From the NCBI GenBank assembly GCA_012034055.1, contig JAAUSG010000001.1, positions 1 through 64,000 on the forward strand: 64,000 nucleotides of DNA. The letters run 5' to 3'. Both the position numbers and the translations under genes were made by a program. The notes beneath the pieces were generated by a model. The model saw nothing but the letters and a program-made list of their open reading frames with translations. It searched no databases and was not told where the DNA came from. Below, piece after piece: positions 18,216 through 27,212 of the stretch (position 1 is the first letter of the stretch; the number at the start of each line of letters is the position of its first letter). This DNA is from Leptolyngbyaceae cyanobacterium RU_5_1 (GTDB lineage: Bacteria > Cyanobacteriota > Cyanobacteriia > Leptolyngbyales > Leptolyngbyaceae).

Positions 18216-19481
18216 ATGGACTTTGGGATCGGATTTCTTTCCAACAATGTAATGCTGCCAATTCTGGACTTTTTTTACGGGATTGTGCCGAGCTACGGTC
18301 TGGCAATTGTGGCTTTAACGCTGGTCATTCGCTTTGCGCTCTACCCTCTGAGTGCAAGCTCGATTCGGAACATGCGCCGCATGAAGGTGGTTCAGCCGGT
18401 TATGCAAAAGCGGCAGCAGGAAATTCGAGAGCGCTACAAGAATGATCCTGCCAAGCAGCAAGAAGAAATCGGAAAAGTGATGCAGGAGCTGGGCAACCCC
18501 TTAGCGGGCTGCTTCCCACTCTTGCTGCAAATGCCCGTGCTGTTTGCACTCTTTGCCACCCTGCGCGGATCACCGTTCTCTGATGTTCCCTATAACATCA
18601 ATCTGCAAATTCTTCCTGGCGATCAGGTTGAGCAGATTCAACCTCAAGCCTACGTTTCTAAGCCTCAGAACATTTACTTCTCGGACAGTGTGCATGCGCC
18701 GATCGCCGCGATCGCGCCGGGTGGCACCAAATTAGCCGTAGGCGAAAAGACGAAAATCGAGTTTCAAACGACCGAAGGCAAACCCTTAGATGCACTCCTC
18801 AGCGATTATCCTGAAAGTGCCACGAAACTCATCCCCCGCTTTGAAGCCATGAGTGGTTCTGAGCGGATCAAGATTAATCAGGACGGCACCATTGAAGCGC
18901 TGCAGCCTGGAGATGTGACTCTGAAAGGAGTTGTTCCAGGACTGGCCTCAGATAAGGGATTTTTGTTTATTGACAAGCTGGGACGGGTTGGGGCGATCGA
19001 TCCAGATGGCGCAATCCACTGGGATATTGTTGGCATGATCATCTTCTTTGGGGTCAGCATCTACATCAACCAACTGCTCTCTGGTCAAGGTGGCTCTAGT
19101 TCTAACCCCAATCAAGACACCGTTAACAAAATCACACCTGTGATCTTCTCCGGCATGTTCCTGTTCTTTCCCCTACCAGCCGGCGTGTTGATGTACATGG
19201 TGATCGCCAATATCTTTCAGACGGCTCAAACGTTTCTGCTCTCGCGAGAACCGCTACCTGAAGAGATTGTGAAGCTGGTGGAAGCTGAGGAAAAAGCGGC
19301 GGCGAAAAAGGACGGATCAGATGTGCTACCGTTCGAGCCAGGGCGATCGAAGAAAGAGGCAACCCAGCAGACCAAAAAGCGACAAGCGCCGGTAAAGAAA
19401 GAGCTGCCCCAAGCAAAGAAAGAATCATCACAGCAGGTTAAGAGAGAGTCGGGGCCGACCAAGAAAAAAGCCCAGAGTTAA
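18216..19481 (+). CDS. yidC: Membrane protein insertase YidC/Oxa1/Alb3
   Basis: A 421-residue insertase for thylakoid and plasma membrane proteins. The first conserved helix [20 protein letters not shown] has the functional Arg in the hydrophobic groove. The coiled cytoplasmic loop [20 protein letters not shown] follows, then [20 protein letters not shown] and the later helices [17 protein letters not shown] and [20 protein letters not shown]. Between helices 2 and 3 is an extra lumenal region of about 130 residues, and the C-terminus is Lys/Gln-rich, both usual in cyanobacterial members. It is followed 2 nt later by jag. Confidence 0.96.
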   Translation: MDFGIGFLSNNVMLPILDFFYGIVPSYGLAIVALTLVIRFALYPLSASSIRNMRRMKVVQPVMQKRQQEIRERYKNDPAKQQEEIGKVMQELGNPLAGCFPLLLQMPVLFALFATLRGSPFSDVPYNINLQILPGDQVEQIQPQAYVSKPQNIYFSDSVHAPIAAIAPGGTKLAVGEKTKIEFQTTEGKPLDALLSDYPESATKLIPRFEAMSGSERIKINQDGTIEALQPGDVTLKGVVPGLASDKGFLFIDKLGRVGAIDPDGAIHWDIVGMIIFFGVSIYINQLLSGQGGSSSNPNQDTVNKITPVIFSGMFLFFPLPAGVLMYMVIANIFQTAQTFLLSREPLPEEIVKLVEAEEKAAAKKDGSDVLPFEPGRSKKEATQQTKKRQAPVKKELPQAKKESSQQVKRESGPTKKKAQS

Positions 19482-19483
19482 TC

Positions 19484-19972
19484 ATGGACACCACTAATCG
19501 AGAGCAACGGGGTCAACAATGGCTGCAGGAACTGCTTCAACTGGCTGGCTTGCCTGCGAAAATTAGCTTTGAGGCTAGCCCATCCTTTTGGGAAGATAGC
19601 TGCTGGCTGGTGATTGATCAGGCAGGGCTAACCCCTGAGCAGATTGAGACCTTAACGGGTTCAGATGGCAGTGTTCTGGACTCGATCCAATATTTGGGCA
19701 ACACAATCCTCAACCTGGGGTTGGAGCCAGACGAGCAAGGCGCATTCACAGTAGATTTGGCAGGGTATCGATCGCGCCGGTATGCCGAGCTGCGCGAAAT
19801 TGCCGAAAATGCCGCTGACCTGGTTCGCGAGGCGGGCAAAGAAGTCGAGCTAAAATCCCTTTCTGCTGCAGAGCGGCGTCAAGTGCATACAATATTGAAA
19901 GAGCATACGGATCTGGAAACCTACAGTCGAGGTCAGGAGCCAGACCGTCGCCTGGTTGTTCGGCTGTTGTAG
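19484..19972 (+). CDS. jag: Jag/KhpB-type RNA-binding protein (KH + R3H)
   Basis: A 162-residue protein. Residues 10-90 form a KH-like domain with LTGSDGSVLDSIQYLGN as the GxxG-like loop. Residues 90-162 form the R3H domain: YRSRRYAELREIAENAADLV and the Arg-His pair in LSAAERRQVHTILKEH. Partners of KhpA bind sRNA and mRNA and affect cell division in other bacteria. It is placed 2 nt after yidC, the standard order. The stop is 8 nt before the next gene. Confidence 0.92.
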   Translation: MDTTNREQRGQQWLQELLQLAGLPAKISFEASPSFWEDSCWLVIDQAGLTPEQIETLTGSDGSVLDSIQYLGNTILNLGLEPDEQGAFTVDLAGYRSRRYAELREIAENAADLVREAGKEVELKSLSAAERRQVHTILKEHTDLETYSRGQEPDRRLVVRLL

Positions 19973-19979
19973 AACTAAG

Positions 19980-20492
19980 ATGGAACCCATTTACATTCCT
20001 CGCCTCAATAGAGCACCTGAACGAACGGAAGTCGTCAAGTTTCATGAAGTGATTCCCGGTCTGGAAACGCTAACGCCTGTGCAGGGATGGATTCGGGTCA
20101 AGCATCAGGGCAATTACCTGGAAGTAGACGCCAGGGTGGATACGATTATCACATTGACCTGCGATCGCTGTTTGCAGCAGTACAACCATCGGCTGTCAAT
20201 TTCCCCTTCAGAACTGATCTGGTTGAACGAAGCCGCAGACGAAATTGACCCGATTCTGCTCGAACGAGATATTACGCCGGACGATCTTGTTGAGACCCTG
20301 TCGCCTCAGGGCTATTTTGATCCAGCCACCTGGCTCTACGAACAGCTTTGTCTGGAACTGCCGCAGCGACGGCTTTGTGATGCCCAATGTCAGGGAATTC
20401 AGCTCCCGGAGACCACTTCATCTCAACCCACCGTTGATCATCGCTGGGCCGGGCTAGAAGCCTTCAAGAACCAGCTTTCGGAACGGAATTAA
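19980..20492 (+). CDS. yceD: DUF177 (YceD-like) protein
   Basis: A 170-residue protein with the YceD pattern: a beta-rich N-terminus, TPVQGWIRVKHQGNYLEVDA, then LTCDRCLQQYNH and, near the C-terminus, LCDAQCQGIQLP, giving C-x2-C ... C-x3-C that may bind metal. YceD proteins act in rRNA or ribosome-linked processes and 23S rRNA accumulation in plants and bacteria. Last gene of the rpmH cluster. I start it at ATG 19980 (MEPIYIPRL), 8 nt after jag. Confidence 0.9.
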   Translation: MEPIYIPRLNRAPERTEVVKFHEVIPGLETLTPVQGWIRVKHQGNYLEVDARVDTIITLTCDRCLQQYNHRLSISPSELIWLNEAADEIDPILLERDITPDDLVETLSPQGYFDPATWLYEQLCLELPQRRLCDAQCQGIQLPETTSSQPTVDHRWAGLEAFKNQLSERN

Positions 20493-20535
20493 AATTATTT
20501 CCACCTGTAAATTTTCTGTTGATTGGCGATCGCTG

Positions 20536-20599
20536 TAAGGGCGGGTTTTGTCGTCAATCTGAGGTGATCAGCAGAGTCTGTGGCTAAACCCGCCCCTAC
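20536..20599. repeat. Dispersed hairpin, GGGCGGGTTT/AAACCCGCCC
   Basis: The arms GGGCGGGTTT and AAACCCGCCC frame a loop of about 35 nt. Same family as 2585-2649. It sits about 45 nt after yceD and may serve as a terminator-like structure, although no T-run follows. Confidence 0.7.
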
Positions 20600-20637
20600 C
20601 GTCAACGGGAAATTTACACCAAGAATTACTTTGCTGT

Positions 20638-20715
20638 CGGGACTTACGCAAACCTCGGAGGTTTAAGCCACTATCTTCGTCACGACGCTTGATTCTTGGT
20701 TAAACCTCCGAGGTT
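20638..20715. repeat. Hairpin element with CCTCGGAGGTTTAA arms
   Basis: It begins GGGACTTACGCAAACC. CCTCGGAGGTTTAA (20653-20666) pairs perfectly with TTAAACCTCCGAGG (20700-20713). A diverged copy with the same start and end context, GACTT...GCAAACCTCGGAG and CTCCGAGGTTTTGGTCAAAA, lies at 35949-36040. Confidence 0.75.
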
Positions 20716-20920
20716 TTAGTCAAAATGCGGATTGAATCTGACATCGTCGCGATGTTTACCGATCAGATGACGGACTGGTGTAGAAAGAAAAGAGAGGTCG
20801 CGGCAACTGCCTGACCTCTTCCTGCTCCAGTAATGATTTCTCAGTAAGTCAAGCAACTTTTATGCAACCTCATAGAAGTGATTTTGGATTTTAGATTTTG
20901 GATTTTGGATTGGAGGCACT

Positions 20921-22072
20921 TTGCTACTGCAAATTTTGAGCCGGGTTGTTGATCACCAAACGAAACGAAAACAGTATCAATTACGGGTTGGAGTAATGGG
21001 GCTCGTGATCGGAACGATCGCCAGCTTTTCTGCGCCTGCGATCGCCCAGTCTCCCGCTCCAACCCCACCATTGAACCGATTTGCCGATTGGTGCCTGAAT
21101 CAAAAAACGCTGGCTCCAGGTGCCCAACATACAGTCAAGTTACTCGTCCAAATTGCTCGGACAGAGGACTGTCAGCAAGCAGATAAAGCACTTTCTGAGC
21201 TAAAATCGCTGATTCTGTCAGATAGTCAAATCTCGGATTTGCGCCCGCTAGCCGCGTTGACCCAGCTCCAGGTTCTGCTGCTCAACAGCAATCAAATTAC
21301 CGATCTCGAACCACTCATCAACCTGACTAATCTTACCTGGCTCTCCCTCGACACCAACAAAATCACTGATTTACGCCCGTTGGCATCCCTAACCAAGTTA
21401 GAAAATCTGCTCCTCGACACCAACAAAATCACCGATTTAAGTCCCCTGGTATCCCTGACCAATCTGACCAGTCTGCTGCTCTACAACAACCAGATTTCAG
21501 ATTTAACGCCCCTGGCATCCCTGACGAACCTGCAGACGCTTGCCCTGTATCACAACAAAATCTCAGACATCAGCCCATTGGCATCGCTGACCAATCTGAC
21601 AGCTCTTTCCCTGTACGACAATCAGATTGTAGACCTCAGTTCGCTGGCATCGCTGACCAATCTCAAGACCCTACTGTTGTTTGAGAATCGCATTGCAGAT
21701 CTCCGCCCACTCACCTCGCTGACCAATCTCGAAACTCTGACCCTATTTGAAAACAAGATTTCTGATCTGAGTCCGTTAAGTCGCTTGACAAATTTGAGGG
21801 AGTTGCTGCTGGGGAACAATCCCGTTACTGACCTGAAGCCGTTGCGATCGCTGACCCGCTTGAATAAGCTTTCCTTGTTTAACACCAGGGTTTCTGACAT
21901 CCGTCCGTTGAAATCACTCACAACTCTGACCCGGCTAGATCTGTACAACACACGGGTCACGGACATCAGCGTACTCAAATCAATGCCCCGCCTGACTGAG
22001 CTGGATTTGCGTAAAACACCCCTCAAAACAAAAGTGTGTCCGATTAAGCCCACCTCTGTTTGTCGGTTTTAA
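20921..22072 (+). CDS. Exported internalin-like leucine-rich-repeat protein
   Basis: A 383-residue protein with a signal peptide (LRVGVMGLVIGTIASFSAPA, cut after AIAQS) and about twelve complete 22-residue LRRs of the bacterial LxxLxLxxNxIxDLxPLASLTN type, followed by a partial repeat and a short Cys-containing cap (KVCPIKPTSVCRF). Two Cys also lie before the LRRs (WCLNQ, EDCQQ) and probably form the N-cap disulfide. It likely binds protein or glycan partners outside the cytoplasm. The TTG start at 20921 has GGAGG 5 nt upstream; an ATG at 20996 with GGAG is possible but would remove the basic n-region. It has no clear operon partner. Confidence 0.85.
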   Translation: MLLQILSRVVDHQTKRKQYQLRVGVMGLVIGTIASFSAPAIAQSPAPTPPLNRFADWCLNQKTLAPGAQHTVKLLVQIARTEDCQQADKALSELKSLILSDSQISDLRPLAALTQLQVLLLNSNQITDLEPLINLTNLTWLSLDTNKITDLRPLASLTKLENLLLDTNKITDLSPLVSLTNLTSLLLYNNQISDLTPLASLTNLQTLALYHNKISDISPLASLTNLTALSLYDNQIVDLSSLASLTNLKTLLLFENRIADLRPLTSLTNLETLTLFENKISDLSPLSRLTNLRELLLGNNPVTDLKPLRSLTRLNKLSLFNTRVSDIRPLKSLTTLTRLDLYNTRVTDISVLKSMPRLTELDLRKTPLKTKVCPIKPTSVCRF

Positions 22073-22112
22073 GCTCAACAGTATGAAAGAAGCTACAGTC
22101 TCGTAGCAAATT

Positions 22113-22206
22113 AGGAGATTTCCAGGAAAGAAACTACCAAAAAATCCTGGTAAAGACGAACGGCCGTTCGTTCCTCCAGGGGTAAAATCTTTCTCAGAAA
22201 TCGCCT
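22113..22206. repeat. 94-bp duplicated 3'-flank element, copy 1
   Basis: It runs from AGGAGATTTCCAGGAAAG to TCTCAGAAATCGCCT and carries the 16-bp palindrome ACGAACGGCCGTTCGT. The copy at 23689-23783 differs only by one extra A. Both copies abut the stop codon of a minus-strand gene. Confidence 0.9.
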
Positions 22207-23447
22207 TACTTTAAAAATGCGAATTTACCATTGTTGCCATCTGGCTCCATTTTAATTTGCGCGACGTAGAACTCTTTCTGGATGATTTCGCCTTCGGGTG
22301 TGAATGAAATTTCACCGAGAGGCGTGGCGTATTTCCCTTTCAGCAATTGTTGGTTCAGTGCCACGCGAAGTTCGGGCAAAGGTTTCTGAGCAACCTGCGA
22401 TCGCTGGTCGATTTCCTGCAGCGCTTCCACAAACACCTGCACCCCAGCAAACGTTTGAGCACTGAATTGGGGCGGTTCCTTCTTAAACTGGCTAAGGTAA
22501 GCCTCGCGGAATGCCTTGTTGATTTTACCCGGTTGTTCCGGGCTGTATGCCTGAGCAATTAGCACCCCATCACAGAGGGCTTTGCAAACTGGAAATAGAT
22601 TAGAGGTATTGAGTCCATTACCACCGATAATCAACCCTTTGTAGCCTAGTTCGCGCAGTTGTCGTACCAGGTTGCCACCATCGGCTGCCAGTCCAGAGAT
22701 AATCACCAAATCGGGCTTGAGGTTGATGGCAGTGGTTGCCTGAGTCTGGAAGTCGGTGTCTGTTGTTTGAAACTTCTGAACGGTAACGATGTCTAGCGCT
22801 TGCTCCTGCACCGTTTGCTGAAAAATCTCGGTTTCAGATTTGCTAAAGGCATCGTTTTGGGCGTACAGAACAGCCACCTTTTTAATGTTGGGATTGATCT
22901 TGAGTGCCGCTTTGACTGAGTTAGGAGCCACGACTGATACTGGGGCCGAAACGCGGGCAATGTATTCACCAATTTCAGGAATGCCTTTTGCGGTGTTGGA
23001 TGGTCCAATCACAGGAACTTTGGCGCGATCGGCGATCGGGTTTGCACTGAACGCCTGCTGCGATAGAGTTGGCCCCACAATCCCAACCACTTTGTTTTGG
23101 GTAATCAACGTTTGAAAGGCGTTAATCGCCCCTTGCTCATCTCCCCCGGTGTCCTGAAACACTAGTTTGACTGGGGTGCCGTTAATGCCACCCTGGTCGT
23201 TGAAATATTTTTCCGCAATTTTCGCTCCGGCGACCTCTTCTTGACCCAGCAGGGCAACGTTACTCGTTTGAGCAACCCCGATTCCGATCGCGATCGCCCC
23301 AGTCCCGCTACCCGATTGAGGCGACTCGGTAGCCGTTGCACTGGGCTTCGGCGACGAGCTGCTACAGGCAGCCAATGCAACAGCTACGCAGGCAAACAGA
23401 GATAGGCGACGAGAGGTTTTCATGGGCGGATTTTGAATTTTAGACAT
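22206..23447 (-). CDS. Branched-chain amino-acid/urea-type ABC transporter substrate-binding lipoprotein
   Basis: A LivK-type periplasmic-binding protein of 413 residues. A lipobox, ALAAC-S, ends the signal sequence beginning MKTSRRLSLFACVAVALAAC. The type I PBP pattern follows: IGVAQTSNVALLGQEEVAGA, NDQGGINGTPVKLVFQDTGG, VGIVGPTLSQQAFSANPIAD, VAVLYAQNDAFSKSETEIF and LVIISGLAADGGNLVRQL. It should deliver an amino acid or small amide to a Liv permease. No permease lies nearby; the only Liv ATPase in the window is at 51.8-52.6 kb. ATG 23423 (MKTSRR) is a likely alternative start. It is flanked by direct copies of a 94/95-bp repeat. Confidence 0.88.
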   Translation of the reverse strand: MSKIQNPPMKTSRRLSLFACVAVALAACSSSSPKPSATATESPQSGSGTGAIAIGIGVAQTSNVALLGQEEVAGAKIAEKYFNDQGGINGTPVKLVFQDTGGDEQGAINAFQTLITQNKVVGIVGPTLSQQAFSANPIADRAKVPVIGPSNTAKGIPEIGEYIARVSAPVSVVAPNSVKAALKINPNIKKVAVLYAQNDAFSKSETEIFQQTVQEQALDIVTVQKFQTTDTDFQTQATTAINLKPDLVIISGLAADGGNLVRQLRELGYKGLIIGGNGLNTSNLFPVCKALCDGVLIAQAYSPEQPGKINKAFREAYLSQFKKEPPQFSAQTFAGVQVFVEALQEIDQRSQVAQKPLPELRVALNQQLLKGKYATPLGEISFTPEGEIIQKEFYVAQIKMEPDGNNGKFAFLK

Positions 23448-23688
23448 TCGATTTTAGATTGTAGGTTCAATCGAGGTTCCGGGAAGTAGAACAAGGAGGA
23501 ATGGTTAGTATGCGTGAGATCGCAGGATTTTAGGGAAAGGATAGCGGGATTAAGCGACGGTTTGAGATTTCTTGCAAGGACAGCGCTGGCGTGATGGATG
23601 AAATTTGACCATTGGACCAGGAGAACGGGGGGTCAAGCGAGTGCCTCGAAGTTCCAAAATCGAAAATCCAAAATCCAAAATGGTATTA

Positions 23689-23783
23689 AGGAGATTTCCA
23701 GGAAAGAAACTACCAAAAAATCCTGGTAAAAGACGAACGGCCGTTCGTTCCTCCAGGGGTAAAATCTTTCTCAGAAATCGCCT
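23689..23783. repeat. 95-bp duplicated 3'-flank element, copy 2
   Basis: Same as 22113-22206 apart from one extra A in GGTAAAAG. The pair lies in direct orientation 1.6 kb apart and encloses the substrate-binding-protein gene. Confidence 0.9.
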
Positions 23784-24864
23784 AAGCATTGTGGAAAACG
23801 TTGATCACCGCTTGGGCAATCTCCAGGTTGCCATCCGTTCGTGGTGCATTGGGCTGGTGAGGTGGCTGAAAAGGTTGATGTAGAAACTCCCAATTACCCT
23901 CAAAAAACTCAGTTGGCTGCAAAATTCGATTGGGCACATAATTCTGGGTCGCTTTGAGGAGCACAGCCGCTTCAGCAAAATCGTCGCGGGTAATGGAGAT
24001 GATCGGCAAATTCAGGCGACAGGCCTCGGAAAAGGTGCTGTAGCCCGGTTTGGAAATCATGCATTTGCAGATCGGCATTACATCCACCGGGCGATACTGC
24101 GGGCTGCTGAGTTTGAGTAGATTGGGCAAATCGGGAGCATTGCGATCGAAGGTGAGAAACTGCCAATCTGGAAATCGCTGCAGGTTCTGGTAGGGAATTT
24201 GCTCTAACCCCAACCCACCAAAGGTGAGGAGAACTATGTGTTCTTGGGGCGTTTTCAGGTTCAACATCTGCTGCAGTTGGGTTTCGCTATAGCGAGGCGA
24301 ACCACCCGTAAAGCCGACATCAGTGATGCTGGGAAAGGCACTCATGGGTTCGTGCAACGGCAAGCGAAAGAGCTGGTCACACTGGCTAAAGCAATCAGAA
24401 ATCCAGTCGGAAATCTCAATAAACTCGCCACCCCAGGCTCGGTAAATAAAGTCCCAGCCAAAGTTGCTCATCATGTAGCAGGGAATTTGAGCCGCTTTCG
24501 CAATCAGAGCGGCTATGGGTGGAATGTCTGCCAGGATCAACCCAACCCGATTTTGCTGAATGAAACTCACCTCAGACGCAATAATGGAGTTTTGCCTGGA
24601 CTTGAGCTGTTTCAGCTTCTCCAGCGTGGTGTCTCGGTCCATTATGATGCTGTCGCTTTGCACCACGCCAATATCGTAAGCACGGGGACGTAGGATGAAA
24701 TCACCCAAAATGTAGCCCTCTAGCAGCCAACGGGGAGCAGTCGTAACCAGAATCAGCAGCACGTCGGGATACAAACGCTGAACTTCAGCGGCAACGGAAG
24801 CCGCACGGGTGGCATGACCAAAGCCATGATTGGTAATGGCGAGATAAAGAATTGATTTATGCAT
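23782..24864 (-). CDS. GT-B glycosyltransferase (UDP-glycosyltransferase/MGT-like)
   Basis: A 360-residue GT-B fold protein. The N-terminal Rossmann half starts YLAITNHGFGHATRAASVAA (the G-x-G-H signature) and the C-terminal half has LLTFGGLGLEQIPY and the donor-site pattern CMISKPGYSTFSEACRLNLP. This resembles MurG/MGT-like enzymes and proteins annotated as glycosyl transferase family 28-like. The acceptor is unknown; a glycolipid or secondary metabolite is possible. It has no signal peptide, so it acts in the cytoplasm or at the membrane face. The stop codon abuts the 95-bp repeat. Confidence 0.75.
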   Translation of the reverse strand: MHKSILYLAITNHGFGHATRAASVAAEVQRLYPDVLLILVTTAPRWLLEGYILGDFILRPRAYDIGVVQSDSIIMDRDTTLEKLKQLKSRQNSIIASEVSFIQQNRVGLILADIPPIAALIAKAAQIPCYMMSNFGWDFIYRAWGGEFIEISDWISDCFSQCDQLFRLPLHEPMSAFPSITDVGFTGGSPRYSETQLQQMLNLKTPQEHIVLLTFGGLGLEQIPYQNLQRFPDWQFLTFDRNAPDLPNLLKLSSPQYRPVDVMPICKCMISKPGYSTFSEACRLNLPIISITRDDFAEAAVLLKATQNYVPNRILQPTEFFEGNWEFLHQPFQPPHQPNAPRTDGNLEIAQAVINVFHNA

Positions 24865-24915
24865 CGCCTCAAACTTCGATTTCGCTGGGAATCATTCTCA
24901 TAATTAAAATTGCTG

Positions 24916-25155
24916 CTATTTTTTGGACTCACAACCGATTCCATCCTGGTCAATATCAAAATCATGAGGATCGGGGGACAGAACCTTGAAATTACGATAG
25001 GGAATATCCTTGCAATCTAAGTTGGGGGGAGGTGGAGCAATGCAAACATCAGGATAAGCTTTGTCGCACTCAGCAGCCGATTGAGCGACTGGAGGCTGGG
25101 AAGTCGCCAGGGCGATCGCAACTGCCAGTCCTAACAAACCATAGAGCCACTTCAT
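24916..25155 (-). CDS. Exported excalibur-domain protein
   Basis: A 79-residue protein with a signal peptide (KWLYGLLGLAVAIALATSQP) and the excalibur Ca-binding motif at its end: DLDC-type start NLDCKDI ... and DIDQDGIGCESKK, which fits DxDxDGxGCE. Four Cys (CDKAYPDVC, DCKD, GCE) suggest two disulfides. Excalibur domains occur in cell-surface or secreted proteins. It lies 50 nt upstream of the glycosyltransferase on the same strand, with no known functional link. Confidence 0.85.
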   Translation of the reverse strand: MKWLYGLLGLAVAIALATSQPPVAQSAAECDKAYPDVCIAPPPPNLDCKDIPYRNFKVLSPDPHDFDIDQDGIGCESKK

Positions 25156-25227
25156 AGAATTAGTCCATCTACAGGGTGTTCACCATAGTTCCCTTAGCTT
25201 CATCGAACAGTACTGGTGTGGCGTGGT

Positions 25228-26598
25228 TCATTTTCCAGTAACCGCGATCGCGCCAATCGTCTTGAGGTCACCGTTGGGGGCGATCGTCCAGATGTCGTAG
25301 CTGCCCGTGACATCGCCTAAGTTATTGAGATCGACATTGCCACTGGCTCCCTGGTAGTTGATGGACTTACCCGCTCGAACTAGCGCGATCGCTTTACAGA
25401 CATCTGTCACTGGTTTACCAGGAGGATTTGCCACCTCCCGAATCCAATCTTTTACGGCAGAACCCGTTGGTGTTTTGGCCGCTTCAGTAGCAAGTACGAG
25501 CAGTGCCAATGCATCCCACGTATTTGGATCATAAATCTTGGGTTGCCGGTTGTATTCAGCCACATATCGCTGCTTGAAGTCAGCGATCGCTGGACCTGCC
25601 GCACTGGCAGCCGTCCCCACAATGCCAGCCGCAATATACTGACCCTGGCTGTTCTTCCCAATCAGGTCTGCAATCCTGGCTTCCTTCATGCCATCCGTGA
25701 CTATCACAGCGGTGTCTTGACCTAACAGCCCCTGTTGATAGGCAGTTTTCAGAATCAAGCTACCGGTTTCGGGATAGGCAATCAGCAGCACCGCATCCGG
25801 TTTGCCGCTGAACGCGGCTTTGACTTCAGACGCAAACACTGAGCTATCTGGCGGGTAGCGAATCGGTTTATTTTTGTTAATCACCTTACCGCCCAGTGCC
25901 TCTAATGCCGGAATGAAAGACGAGACTAGCCCATTCCCGTAATCGTTGTTGACGAGCAGCACCGCAATGGATTGAAATCCCTGCGCCTGTGCCAATTTTG
26001 CCAGTGCTTCTCCTTGAAACGTGTCCGGGGGAGCTGTACGAAACCAGAAGCCCTGGAAGTCCCCTTGACGGGCTCGTTGAGTGAACACCGGACTGGTGCT
26101 GGAGGGAGAAATAAGGATTGTTTGATTCCGGACAGCAATGTCTACTTGTGCGCCCGCGACCGAACTCGAAGCGGCTCCTACAACTCCAGTAACGCGATCG
26201 ACCTCTACTAGTTTTGTCATTGCGGACGCCCCGGCTGCAGGTTCGGTCTGGTCATCCTCAGCAATCAGCTCTACGGGTTGACCCAACACCCCTCCACAGC
26301 CATTGATGGTGTTGATCAGTAACCGAGCACTGTCTTGCATGGAGGAGCCATAGGGAGACAGATCGCCGGTAATCGGCAGCAGGGTGCCGATTGTTAGGTG
26401 GGTAGGCGGTTTGTTGGACTGGCAGGCAGAGGTCAGGAGCACAAGAGCAATCGCAATCCCTTGCTGTAAAAGCATTGCACTGCTTTGTCGTAGAGTTCCG
26501 AGCACCCGACGCCTGCAGCCGATGAACTCAGTCGGTAGCCCCGATCGCGATCGGGACTGTCTTATGCGATCGCAAATGGATTTCTGATGTGAATTCAT
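25228..26598 (-). CDS. ABC transporter substrate-binding lipoprotein (LivK/amide type)
   Basis: Second PBP type I protein of the window, 456 residues. The lipobox LTSAC-Q lies at about residue 59 after MLLQQGIAIALVLLTSAC. The body has IGTLLPITGDLSPYGSSMQD, NGCGGVLGQPVELIAEDDQT, VTGVVGAASSSVAGAQ and IAVLLVNNDYGNGLVSSF. Only about a third of the pattern matches its neighbour at 22.2-23.4 kb, so this is an old paralog or unrelated family member. The ATG at 26475 would leave the signal peptide without a basic n-region, so I keep the longer start; neither has a clear ribosome binding site. No permease is adjacent. Confidence 0.85.
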   Translation of the reverse strand: MNSHQKSICDRIRQSRSRSGLPTEFIGCRRRVLGTLRQSSAMLLQQGIAIALVLLTSACQSNKPPTHLTIGTLLPITGDLSPYGSSMQDSARLLINTINGCGGVLGQPVELIAEDDQTEPAAGASAMTKLVEVDRVTGVVGAASSSVAGAQVDIAVRNQTILISPSSTSPVFTQRARQGDFQGFWFRTAPPDTFQGEALAKLAQAQGFQSIAVLLVNNDYGNGLVSSFIPALEALGGKVINKNKPIRYPPDSSVFASEVKAAFSGKPDAVLLIAYPETGSLILKTAYQQGLLGQDTAVIVTDGMKEARIADLIGKNSQGQYIAAGIVGTAASAAGPAIADFKQRYVAEYNRQPKIYDPNTWDALALLVLATEAAKTPTGSAVKDWIREVANPPGKPVTDVCKAIALVRAGKSINYQGASGNVDLNNLGDVTGSYDIWTIAPNGDLKTIGAIAVTGK

Positions 26599-26739
26599 TA
26601 GTTTGATAAGCGCTCTAAATCCTACTGCTCGGAACCAATCTGAGTTTAGAGCAGTCAGCTTTTTTGGATGCTTTAAGTAGACGCTGAAGCAGTTTTCGCA
26701 CTAACCATTTCCAGTACTGGTGTGACTAGCATCAAAGTT

Positions 26740-26972
26740 AGGACTTACGCAGGTAAGTTAAGTTGGTGGAATTAAAATGAACCATCGTAGGACGGGTTGG
26801 CGATCGCGTAACCCATGCTGCCCAAAGGATTGATGCGTTACGGCTCTGCCTAACACGTCCTACGTTTATTTATGTCCATCTACTTCATCAGTAATTGGTA
26901 ATCGGATCTACAACCAATTCCCCACTACCGACTACCCGTCTAAACACAAGATCTTTCATTTGCGTAAGTCCT
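26740..26972. mobile_element. MITE-like element with 12-bp terminal inverted repeats
   Basis: AGGACTTACGCA (26740-26751) and TGCGTAAGTCCT (26961-26972) are perfect inverted ends of a 233-bp element without a credible gene. The interior contains a GTAGGACGGGTTGG ... ACGTCCTACG repeat of the dispersed GTAGG family. The end GGACTTACGCA also starts the hairpin at 20638. No target duplication is evident. Confidence 0.55.
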
Positions 26973-27212
26973 GAAAGTCTTAATGTGCAGTTTACCAGGC
27001 AATACAGAGGTTTTTCCAATGAGTTGATTTGTTTGTGACTTATCCCCCTATAATGTTGCGATGAATTTACAAGTGGCAATGAATGCCTCAGAATGAGTAG
27101 GCAAATATTCTCAGCCGAGCTACACTAGCAGGCGTCATCAGCAACGCCAAGCATTAAGAGGTACACGTTAGCTTGCTTTACTAGCCCTTTAGTTTTAGTG
27201 CCAGGAGCAGTC

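Noticed and set aside
21200-22040. Regular 66-nt periodicity that might suggest a CRISPR array or tandem repeat
   Set aside because: The repeats are leucine-rich-repeat codons in an intact gene; units are diverged at DNA level and there are no spacers.
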